Part shown: in pieces, positions 35,235 to 46,300 of the stretch
How the letters are laid out: every line of letters begins with the position of its first letter
Position numbering within the stretch: position 1 is the stretch's first letter
Assembly (NCBI RefSeq): GCF_918797505.1
Contig: NC_092793.1
Span: forward strand, 49,526,243 to 49,590,242
Direction of reading: 5' to 3'
Length of the DNA stretch: 64,000 nt
Source: Bemisia tabaci
Taxonomy: Eukaryota > Arthropoda > Insecta > Hemiptera > Aleyrodidae
Made by a program: the position numbers and the translations under genes
Notes under the pieces: generated by a model
The model's database searches: none
What the model was told of the DNA's origin: nothing
What the model saw: the letters and a program-made list of their open reading frames with translations, nothing else

Positions 35235-35879
35235 TGTGTTATTGTTTTTTTCTATACAGATAGTTGTTTTTATGGATAAGCAGTTGTTTTGATGGACAAT
35301 TGTTTTAATGGATAGTTTTTTTATGGAGTTGTTTATAAGCAAGATAAAGCGGTTCCGTTTTAAAAAAATGAAGTCCACTAAAGCTCAGCCTCTATTTTTC
35401 TAAATTTTTTCTATAAAATATATTAAATTAAATTTACTCACTAAAAATCCGCTCGAGTGAGTTTCCTTTCAAAGATGGAAGCTAGAATAATTTGAGTCGA
35501 GCAGCGATGTTGAATAAATGAACGTGAATCCAAAATGAGCGCACAAACTGAAAACCTCTGTGCAGAGCGCACGAAGGACGGTCACCGGCTCTCAGGGCCA
35601 GCGAAGAGCTTTCCCAGAGTTAAACCCTACGAAGGGATTTTCCTCAAAACTGACTGTGGAGCTCGGAGGAAAAGTCGGAGAGGTGACGCGCTGTCGACAA
35701 ATGATCAATAAAATAAAGCAAACAAATAGGTAGAATATATAGCGGCACAGAGGCGTTATTTGCGAGGGAGAGTTTCGGCAGTTAAATGCCTCCATTCCGT
35801 TTTATAAGGGCACAGTGCTGAGGACGAAGGAATAATACGAGCACTTGCACAAATAGCCATTGCGAACATTGACGGACAC

Positions 35880-37427
35880 CTGTCAAAATAACCCGGGCTC
35901 ATAAGCTATCCGACGAGCCAATTTTTTGCGCGGGGCAAACAGCATGACGACAAATAGCTGGAGCATTGGTGGGCACCAGTTGCATGGGTGTCGCTGGCGC
36001 CTCTGCATTGGCACTGCTGTGCGTCAACTCATGAGCCAATGGAGCCAGAGACGATATATTTTAGAGACCCAGCCAAGTTTCTTTTCGGAAGTCAACACTC
36101 AGATTCGTCAATTGATGACTCATGACCGAAAAGTTGAGCAATTTGTTAGTAACCCTAGCCCAATTAAGCGAATTTTATTTAAAGTTTCGAGCCTCTTTAG
36201 GAAGTTCCGTCCCGGTTTGTTTCATCAACCACCAATACCGCAAGTTGAAACACCTTTAAGGGAAGAAAATAAATACGAGGCTTGCCAAAAACACTTAGCC
36301 CGAGGATTGTATAGGGCCCGTACAACGAGCTCTAGATTTAAAAAAAGGTGTAAAAATTCTCGTAAACAAAGAATCAGACATCAAATTGAGAAAAAAGAAA
36401 AAATTCAGTGACAGGGGCTTTTTTTTGACAACCAGCCCTAGAAACCCCTGAGAAAACCCTAAAGAAGCCTGGTCAAATTGATCCGACTGTCTTTTCTGGG
36501 GAAGTTAAAGTGCCGACGCATACGAGTTTTAGATGTGTGTCAACCTAAACCATTAACCTAAAAACAATGACATCCTTAAAAAAATCTCCTACATCAAATT
36601 GAAAAAAAGGAATACAATTGAGTGTCGAAACAGTTAAAGATAGAAGAAATGTATTCGGGCCTCCTTGTTTTACCTTATTCTCTCCCGAATCCAAGCGTCA
36701 CCTCAGTGACAGCATAAAGCGGAGAATTCAGAGTTCGCACGCCTCGCCTCATAGCGCCTTCAATTTTGTAGATGCAACACGGACATCCATCGAGCACGAA
36801 TAGTTGTATCTCTGCGCCGTCATCAACACGCGTCCTTACTCTTGTTCTATTTCAATATTGTGTTGGTTCCGTTCGTCTTATTTTTATAGTGGTGCTTCAA
36901 GGGGTACTTGAGCGGCACAGCCGAAGATATGAGAGACGTAATCGGGCCTTGTTTTTCAACTTTCCTCGCAAAATTGAGCGACACCTCATTGGCAGTGTAG
37001 AAAGGGGCATTACGAGTTTACGCCTCGCGCCATTGCGCCCATTATGCAACATGGCTCAAGCACGATTAGTTGTATCTCTACGCTGTCATCAATCCGCGTC
37101 CAGGTGTCTCTTATTTTTGAAATTTGAAAAGAATTAAGGTTTATTTTGCTTAATGATGTGTCCAAATCAAAAATCGTTCGGGAGAGGGCGGGGGAAGATG
37201 TATAAAAGCCGGGTCAAATTGCCTCAGCATTCTCTTCTGGGGGAGATACATGCGATGAATGAGAAGTGAGAAAGCGATATTATGTTACCAAAACGGTAAA
37301 CATTTCAAAAAAAAGTATTTCTTACGTTCAAAAACATAGAAATAACACAGAGAAGACTTCAAAAACTGACAAAATCAATATACTTAAGTACGGGTCAATT
37401 TGACCCGTATTTATGGGTATCTGAGGG
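35880..37427 (+). mobile_element. Decayed piggyBac-like element (3' part)
   Basis: The right end reads, on the minus strand, TTAA then CCCTCAGATACCCATAAA, TACGGGTCAAATTGACCCGT. TTAA followed by CCC and an internal GGTCAAATTGACC-type palindrome is characteristic of piggyBac-like elements. A plus-strand frame at about 35920-36411 gives TTNSWSI near its start and a Cys/His-poor basic tail (CQKHLARGLYRARTTSSRF, then KKRC). This could be a degenerate transposase C-terminus, but the match is weak and lacks the catalytic acidic residues. No left end was found, and other repeats are inserted. The TTAA end is the stronger evidence. Confidence 0.5.
36631..37102 (+). repeat. Two copies of a repeat of about 200 bp (third at 39545-39745)
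   Basis: 36631-36837 and 36917-37102 share CGGGCCT..TTGTTTT, GCGTCACCTCA / GCGACACCTCA, GCATAAAGCGGAGAATT-like, GCCTCGCCTCATAGCGCC-like, ATGCAACACGGACATCC-like, and GTTGTATCTCTGCGCCGTCA. The copy at 39545-39745 keeps CGCCTTCAATACCGGGCGTA, TGCAACACAGACATCC and CCGAATAGTTGCATC. No coding content was established. Confidence 0.6.
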
Positions 37428-37493
37428 TTAACTTTGTAAATAGATCCTCTCAAGGGATTACAATGAATTCCCCGTGGTTTCCCAAAAATGTAT

Positions 37494-37772
37494 CGATAGC
37501 CAAAGTTTATTTTTTATTTTAGCCAAAAAGAGAGACCACACATCTCCATTTGTGGCAATGTAGACTTCCTGCCATACTTCATTTTTTCTTCGAAAGCTAG
37601 CCAGTGTAATTTGATGAAAACTTTCTTGATTTTCCTCCTCCGCGGTTCACAGATTATTTTGTAAAAATTTCGACCATAAAATTGCCTTGCTCCTCCTTGA
37701 GAAAATAAAATGGGAGCGGAAATTTTGAAACACAAGAATGGAGATACGTGGTTTCGCACTTTGGCCATCGGT
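37494..37772. mobile_element. Family of about 250 bp, copy
   Basis: GTAGACTTCCTGCCATACTT, TGAGAAAATAAAATGGGAGC, GGAAATTTTGAAACAC and GGAGATACGTGGTTTCGCAC appear in family order. The right arm continues into TTTGGCCATCG. Confidence 0.7.
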
Positions 37773-38476
37773 ATAGTACGTGATAGAAGACTCGGTGATT
37801 TCGACAAACTTGAAGGTAGGTGGAGACTCGCCAAAAAATGTACACAGTCTGCATTATATTTTCTCTCATATTATGCACTTTTTGCAATGTTAAATCATTG
37901 TGATCTCTTTTCAGGATTTATCCGCAAAGTAAAACTGTTGCATTTGACCCAAGTCTTTTAAAGGTTCTACTTTTCCTGATGCTACGTTAAGCGAATTCTT
38001 GAAACTACTTCTAATTATAATGTAAACCATGCACGGTCTCTTAAAGGAAAGGAACTGTTTAAGGAGCGGCTATTAGTATGCCAAAGGATGCCTTTACATG
38101 GTGCCAACTGAATGCTTGATAGCACGAATCAAACTTCCCCCTGCAGCATCAAAAAAAATATGTGCACCATGATACACTACACACAGCTTGCCGAAAGGAA
38201 AACAAACCCACTAACCTGCGATGAATCCAATGACACAACCGAAATGCTGAAACTTTTTGCCTCCCTGAATTTAAAAAATCTGAATTTTTGTATATGCACC
38301 CATCTTTCATATTTTTTGTCAAGGCATTAATAGCCTACGGTCCTGAATGTCTCGAAATAAATTATCTAACTAACCAACTATTTTAGTCTCCCTAATTGCA
38401 TAACGATCACATTGAAGGCGCACTGAATACTTGTCACGAATCGATCGAGCGATCGGTGGGTATGTCACGTTCCGCT

Positions 38477-39030
38477 AATGGACCACTAGATAAGGTACGA
38501 ATTTCAGCATTCTGATACATGTTTCTTAACCAAAATTTTACGCAGAATACGATACGCACAACAAAAATTACCGAAATTAACTCCTTACGAAGATAATTAA
38601 TGATTCTTAATGCGTGAATTCAAACCACCCGCTCATGAAAACTCAATGGTCTACGTGATTCACATCGCGCGCTAAACGTTATCATGACAGTCTCTGCGAT
38701 ATAAAAATCTGGCAACCTCAATCTTGACGCTTTGGCTCAGTTATAGTAAATTGCTAATAGTTTGAACAACACATGATGGAAAATGAACATTGCTCGATTG
38801 AGAAGCTTGCTGAAACCGTTGTAGTGGGCGATTTGACTCACGTAGAGTTTTGAGTTTCTTGTGAGCGGGCAGTTCAAATTCCTCGTAACCAATGTGAAAT
38901 AAAAACGTTAATATCTTCGTTAGGAGTTGGTTTCCGTAATTTTCGTTGTGTGAATCGTTTTCTACGTGATATTCTGGTTAAGAAACATGTATCAGATCGC
39001 TTAAATTCGTACCTTGTCTAGTGGTCCATT
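38477..39030. mobile_element. Foldback element, 554 bp with arms of about 200 bp
   Basis: AATGGACCACTAGATAAGGT at the left pairs with ACCTTGTCTAGTGGTCCATT at the right end. Pairing continues through GATACATGTTTCTTAACCA / TGGTTAAGAAACATGTATC, AACTCCTTACGAAGATAATTA-like, and CACCCGCTCATGAAAACTCA / GAGTTTTGAGTTTCTTGTGAGCGGG. A related single end occurs at about 56953 (AATGGGCCACTAGACAAAG). Non-coding. Confidence 0.8.
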
Positions 39031-40399
39031 GTTCTGCTTTTATTGATGATGTGCCTGTAGGGAAACTAATGGTATGTACGTCGTTTTTTAAACTGAGACA
39101 GAGATTGTGGCTCTAAATTGCAGCCCATTCATTGCCCCAATCTCCAATATTTGTACAATCGACTTGAATGGAACGTTAACGAAAGTCATTTTATGTGCAT
39201 TATTAAAAACAAAATACAAAAAAAAAGAAAGAACCCACAAACACACGAGGTGCCTTTTGTACTTGTTCTAGTTTATGCACCGGGAAACCGGTTGGCATTA
39301 GGCCACTCTCACAGCCAAATTGCTTCAAGGTATGTATAAGTACAATAATTCGATTAAAATAAGCTCTGTATATTCTAGGAGACCGATAATCTTAAAGAGG
39401 GGAGCTACAATTTTGATCGCACCTCGCGGTGATTTTTAAACATGTAGGTACCAGTACCTACCATTTATTTTGAAGTCTTACAACATGAAGATTATAAAGA
39501 AGAGCCCTAGCTAAGTCCATTTTCGAATGTTCGGATGAATAGAAATTGAGACAATTGAAAGTCTATCGTGAAATCTGTATCGCAAAGAGGGGCGCCTTGT
39601 CATTTTGAGTCCCGCAGAACATTCAGCCTGCCACCGCGGCGCGAGTCAAACGGGGAGTGCCAGAGTGCCTGGCAAGTCAAAACGCCTTCAATACCGGGCG
39701 TATGCAACACAGACATCCGTAGAGCCCGAATAGTTGCATCAATGGGTTATAATGAAATTCACTTAGTGTCAGTCCCGTGTGTTAACGCATGTTTCTGAGG
39801 ACCTTAAATTTCTGCATTGCGTATGTATTGTGCCGATAGTGAAACCAACACAAAATATTATCAATTTTTATAACGACATTGTCAATTTCCCGAAAACTGC
39901 TTGGATTGTTTTTACGGATTGTACAACGTTTTGATACCAGATTTCTAACATGGATAAAGTTTTACTTATCTCCATTTCTCTAGTTTCAAGAGCAATCATT
40001 TCGCGGGTCCTCTTTTGGATCTTGTTGTAGGTTTAGGGTGTCCTCAATGTGCCGCAAACTTGAACGTCGTCATTATTTAAATGGATGGTAAGAAAAAAAA
40101 AATACATATATAAATTCGGTAATACCAAACGTTGACGTTCAAAAGTGGTTCCAATGGTCTGCTCTTAGATTTTCTTTAGGAAACACCACTTAAAATGTAC
40201 AAAGTGACAAAATAAACAAAGAAAGTATCGCTCTAGTCAAAAAGCCTTTGCTCGGCCTCTCCCAAAAGCTTGCATCAGGCACCACTGTGCGGCGCTGAGA
40301 CAGACGGATGATTTGTGAACTACGCGCGCAAAACGCCAGCCACATGGCTGACATGCAGCATGCTGCCGGGTTACTCATTCATTCATCTGTGGATGCCAT

Positions 40400-43300
40400 T
40401 GTTTGTTTAGACGTGTGTCGCGTGCCGTGAAGTGAAGTGCATCCCAACTTCTGCCTTAAGTGCGCCTTAACTGTTGCTTTCCAGAGTTTCCACTTTCATT
40501 TTTCTTTTCTGCGCTTGACCATCGTCCAAGAGATTCTGCTCGAGTGTTTCATTTTCGGGCTGTGTTACGTTTGATCCCTCGGTACAGAGCGTGGTAGTAC
40601 ATTTTGGTCTCATTTGAAGTTACCGATTTTGGGGCTCTCTCCAGGCCTTCGGCCTAACTTTCATCTTACTTCGAGTGGTTCGAACTTACCTTTACCCCAA
40701 GTATATTCCTCCTCTGTTTCATCACGATTATGTTGTCCTAATTCGGAAGCAACTTATCGAGCTACAACCCTTTCCTTACGCTAAGTTAATGTGTTTTTCT
40801 GTAAGCCTGTACTTGACTGTTTCGAATCATGAGAATGAAAGTGCCTGTAAACACCGGACTAGTTCCTCATCCACATCCCTCTGCCAGCAGGAGAAATAAG
40901 GTTGAAGAAACTAAATCTGCTCCTAAGTCCAAGAAGTCGGCTGCAGATAAGAAAATTCCGTACAGATATATTCAAAAAGTAGCTGTGTCACTGAATTTAC
41001 CTGGCAACTTGAAGGTATGTAGACTTTTCTTAACTGTGAGCTTATTACTTTCTCACCCTTGTTTAAGTGTTAGTGAATTTGAGCAGGTATCATATTTTCA
41101 ATAACTTAGTTGTCAGAATTCTTGTGGGCTCCCTCCATGTGACGAGAACTTGTAATCTCTTTAACGATTTACTTTAATGTTACTTTTCACCCTGGTTGTT
41201 TCAAATCACACCTTGGCTAAACTGAAGGATGATAAGAGATTTAAGTAACATCAATTTTGACGTTGACTGAAATGTCCAAATTAAATCAATTTTTTGTGCT
41301 GCCTCTTTGCCACAATAATTACCTATAGTTTAATGGGAAGTAACACCCCTTGAGGGGCTTGGAGGACAAGGCGCATAAGTGCAGTGGAGGTACTTATTAA
41401 TGATTTCAAGTGAAACAAGTCCTAATGTATATTCTGAGACAAGCTCGCCCTCAAATTCCAATTTATGAGCATCAAAAGTCAGTTAGAACTTTCTTTCTGC
41501 CCTAAGGGTCCATGTATTTTCAAAATTTCAAACACGTATTTCTCGAAATAGCAATAACTGCACTTTCGCGCCTTGTCCTCGAAACCCCTCTCGGAATCTC
41601 TTGAATGTATTAGACTATTGGCATTCAGCACTTGCACCAACTATGCTCAGGTATTTTGTCAGAGTAATCATGAAGTAATCGCAAATTATGAGACCATCTA
41701 ATGTTTATTTCATTATCAGAGGAAATCTGTACACGCCTTCAGAGAACTTTCAAGTATTTACCTATCTTGCAAGTATTGCTTTACAAACTGGATGGCAGTA
41801 ACTTAATTGGATTGTTTACCAAGTTTGAAGGGTGGTAGTGGTAGGTGAAAGTCGGTGGTGATCTCAGGAAAGCACAAATCTCAGTCGAGGAGCCACACTT
41901 TTTTATGTGAAATTCATCAGAATATTCCTCTTGCTGTGAAGTATAGCCATGGAAGTTTGCAATGAATGCGTACGTTCATACTTAGTATTTCATTACAAGA
42001 TGATAGTCCATGTAGATGGTGTATAAAATTGGCAACTGAGATAAGTGCTTTTTTAGCCTCACCATCGAATTGGAAGCTGGCAAGCACTGCATATGAATTA
42101 TACTATACGACAAAAAAAGGCGCTGTGCGTTCAAATGTTATGTGACTTGCAACTTTGGTAAGATTGTATAAAGTATCAATGAATTTGTATGATTTTTGAG
42201 ACTTAAAAGTTATTAAACTTTCTAAAAGTGTCAATCAGTATCTCCTTGCCCAATCACACCTACTATTGTTGCAATTCATTATCCATGTTCATGCACAGGT
42301 AAATCCTTCAAATGGAGAAACTTCAGTAGTGTTATGTCTTTAAGACTAAGTTAATGCTAGCAAGTCTGCTGAATTACACACTTGATTTCATGAACTCCAT
42401 AAGTGAAGGAGGGAAACATTTGGGGGCCAAGGGTCCATGTAAATTCCAGGTCTGAGGATGTTGAAAAGCAAATTTTGATCATAACTTTTCTGGGAGGACC
42501 ACAAGCCTTCCAGAGAGCCTCGAGCTTTTCAGAGGCCCTCTTCCACTCAGGGCCTCCTAGCAATGCCAAACTTAGTCACTTGTGATTGGTCCAAGAAAGA
42601 CTGAATGATTTATTGGAGTAGCTATCCCAAAGTTTTCTGATTGTCCTACATCTTTCTAGGTAAAAGAAAATAGAAAGCCCATCAAATACCTATAGTGTTT
42701 TATCACCTCTGAATTTTTCCCCCTCTCACTCCAAAGCCTAGATTATTAATAGTTTGTAGGCAATGGAAATGCCATCAACAGCCTCATATTATTTGTCAAA
42801 TCTGATTATAATTTAAAGTTTCACAACACAGGAAGTAGGTTTGAGTTAGCTTAGGTTGCGTTGCCCATTCAACATTCTTTGACAGAGAAAAGCTATGACT
42901 GAAGTAATTAAAGTTTCTATGGAAAAGGTAATGAAAGGGAGAAAGTGAAAAACCTACTAAAAACTGAGTAGACTGAGGTATTAGATGGTCCCATGAGGAG
43001 AAATTATCCCCTTCCACAAGTGTAATGGAGAGAGAGGGGGAGAGTTATTTGTCTAAAAAGCCCTTTTACTGTCGTGAGATCGAGCATTTTCTGCACTCCT
43101 GGAAAGAAACGCAAAAATTATGATGAAAATTATCTTAGGTGTCGATAATCTTCGAAATTTTCCGGGGGAAAAAAATATGTGGTACATCCGCAATATTATG
43201 ATTTTGTTCCCCGCCTATTTCGCCAATTCGTACAGAATTTTGTCCAAAAAACGATTAAATTGGAACTTCGGTTGACAGGTTTGACGGTAAACAGCGATTC

Positions 43301-46300
43301 GGCCGATGGTGAAGATTGAAGAGAGAGAGAGATAGGGAAAAAAATTAATCACTTTTCTTGGAAGGTGTTCAACCCCGATCTATTTGTAGGAATTCTTGGA
43401 AAGCTTGGAAGATACTGACCCCTGAATTGATTTTACAAGGTCTTTGGCGTCTGAAAATTTGTAAAATCAGGAGCAGTCAGGGAGTATACGGGGACCTAAT
43501 AAAGTCACGGGAAATCAGGGAATTTTGCGAGTAGCGCGTCGGTGTAGCTACTTCAGCCGGCGCGGCGCCATTCGAGAGGGCGTGAGCAACTTTCTAGCAC
43601 CCTCCTACTTAATTTGAATCTCCAAAAGTTGAAATTTCGTCCGAAGTTTAGCAGATGTTCGCGTATTAATTTAAGAAAAAAATCCAGGAGAAAGTTTCAT
43701 CCGAAAGTCAGGGGACTCGGAAATGTTGGGAGTCGGGGAAAAGCCAAAAAGAAGGTGAAAAGTCAGGGAATTTGAAAATGACGAAATAATGAAAACCCTG
43801 AAATTTTACATCTTATTGATAGCGCAGAAACTGGAAAGTGTACTGATTTTCGGAGAGTTTTGTTCAGCAACTCCTACTTTTGACCTGTTGGCCTGAAGGT
43901 TGGTCCTGAGAAATGGATAAGGTACGGATATCCGTTAAAAGGTGCGGAAATTCGAGATTTTCGTGATAAACTCTAAAAAGTAGCATTGGATGCGATTTCC
44001 ATTAATTAAGTCCCCGGTTCGATTCCTCGGTTCCCTGATTTTCGGTTTATTCCTTTTGTCATTCCATTATCCCACTTTCCCAATCCGAATACAGTTAAAA
44101 ATGCGTGTGAGGTGAGCTAAAAGTAAAGGAAAGGTTAGGAAAAAGCAAAGATCTTTAAGAATCGCCCAAAAAAGTGAATTTTCGAGAAAGTAAGGTAAAA
44201 GCAAGGAAAGGGTACTGAATTAGCAAGGAATTTGCATGACAGGATACCAGTAGACACCCTGTCGACGCGTGGAGTGACAATTATTACAACTGTGTATTGA
44301 GATCCGCCAAATGCCAATATTGGACTACATCTCGCAATTAGGAACTATAAATTCTGAATCAGTAAAAAAACAACGTATGAACCATTAGTTTCCTTATGCA
44401 CATACGTGTTTTTTCCGATGAGCTAGAATTTATAGTTCCTTATTGCAAAATTAAGTCCAATTGTGAGGGACTAAATGCGGCCCGAGTCCCTTTGAGCTTT
44501 AATCGCGACTGTGCGACGCGGCACGGCGGCGACCCCACCGCAATCGCGCTCCTTGCGCCAAACAAAGTCTTGTCTGTTGTTTGTCGTTTGCCCGGGCGCG
44601 CGGACCTCGGGACCTCCCGATGCGACGCGACGCGACGTCACATCGTTGTCGGGGGGGCCAGCTCGGCTCAACCCCCCCCCCCCCCCCCCCCCCCGGTCAT
44701 TTCCTTTATCAGTCAGGCCGGCAGGCAATCGGTCGCTTTTGGTATCGGGAATGAAGTTTTATTGCAACCGGGTGTGCAATTTAGCCATCCCTTGGAAAAT
44801 TAGTCGAGAAGAGGTCGGATGCCACGGTTGGGATGCTAACAGCAGTCGCAGTATTGAATTCTGTTTTCGGTCAGGAGGGGATCGATGTTCACAACACTGC
44901 CGAGTGCCGCGTGCTAAGGAAGAACGCAGTATGAGCCTCCAGGCGTTGCCTTTCCACTCAGAAAATATTTGTTTTTGAAGAAAGTTATGAATATTTCTCC
45001 TTATAATTTTCACAAATTGTCGATCCAATTACGGACAAAATTCTCTGAAAAATCTAAAGACGAGTAATTACAAATTTTTCCGAAAATTCGTAATTTGTCA
45101 AAGGAAATTTGGCAGTGTCTGAAGGTTTATGCGGCGTTCCGCCCTAGCACGGCAGAATAGAAGCTGAACTGAGTCATTAAGAATGAAAACTCCTAATCTC
45201 CGAAAAAATGAAATGCTCAGGGAACCCAAGAAACTGCACCGTCGATGAAGAATTTAGCACAAGTAAAGCTTTTTGACGTCCACGGACAAATACTTGAAGA
45301 CATTTCGTGCTGAGCTTGTGAGTGACGTCTGCCCATAGGCTATAATATTGAACCGTAAAAAATGTGAAAATCTGAAATACCCAAGGTGGTGTATTTTCAC
45401 CCTCTCCTATTCAATTAACTATGAGTGCGATATGAAACTATTGATTCATGACACCAACTTGTCTATCTTTCATGCTAACATGGAGTATGATGGAGTCGAA
45501 TATTTCCGAAAGTGATTTTTTTCGAGCTACGAAAAATCCCAATGCAGGGTTGCCGGCGGTCTGGAATAGTGGAAAAATGAGGGGAAGTCACTGAATCTGC
45601 GACGACCAGGATAAGTCACGGAATTCGTGGGGAAAGTTAGGACATTTCTGACACATCTTCTAATTACTAAGACATATCACTGATCTTTCAACTTTGAGAC
45701 TTGTCATCTAGACTAGCTACTGAATGCCTTTTCCCACAATTTGATCTCCAAACAAAGGAATTTTGTGCAAAGTTCAGCATAAGTCAGCTTATTAAAAAGA
45801 AAAAACAAAAGAACAACGACTTGCTTACCTAAGTTATAGCTCTGTACGGAGAGAGTGCCGCTTTTTTTTTGGGTAGAGAGAGAGAAAAGCCTTATTTTTA
45901 CCGCGGTTTTGACCTCCTCCCTCAAACAAAGAGAAAGAAAGAAAGAAAGAAAAAAGAAAAAAAAGGGAACGCGATTGCCGCGGTCACCCCAGTTTTAAAA
46001 CCCAATTTCGGCGCTTTTCCATTTCCAAGCGCGACCCGCTCGGTCGCATGGTCAAGCGGACTCAACCGGATTTTTCCAGGGTTTCCAGAGTTGGGCATAG
46101 TTCTCGAATTATTCCGAAATCTCCTAAACCTATGAGAATTTCGTTGCAGAATTGTGAATTATTTTTTTCCTCCAGCCGAAACGACGCATTTTTTATTTGC
46201 AATTTGAGAAGACTTCTTGCAAAAAAAATTCGGTCACGTCGTTCGGAGATGATGGTGATGATAATGAGTAATGATGATGGAACACCTCTGAAAGCACATT

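Larger units (their letters stand above)
28914..40400. other. Transposon-rich intergenic region with the assembly gap
   Basis: I recognise no host gene between the start of the glycine-rich gene (minus) and the start of the zinc-finger gene (plus). The stretch contains inverted-repeat elements, a piggyBac-like remnant, a three-copy repeat of about 200 bp and a 500-N gap, each listed separately. Since the flanking genes are divergent, their promoters must lie at its two ends. Confidence 0.6.

Noticed and set aside
35926..36411. 161-codon plus-strand frame as a host gene
   Set aside because: It starts at TTG, lies in transposon-rich DNA, has no splice context and has only weak transposase-like features. 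Kept only as a possible piece of the piggyBac-like remnant.
36618..37137. Two overlapping plus-strand frames with Arg/Ser-rich products
   Set aside because: They coincide with two copies of a repeat of about 200 bp and share no domain. The third copy at 39545 is not preserved in the same frame.
38112..38330. 72-codon plus-strand frame, with GCATTAATAGCCTACGG-like similarity to about 25145
   Set aside because: The similarity at 25145 and 38325 is short and not in one frame. It probably marks an old repeat, but I could not define its limits.
44396..44978. Frames through the CpG-rich block
   Set aside because: They depend on the poly-C run for PPPPPP and have no splice sites or similarity. The upstream part is a 139-bp hairpin element.
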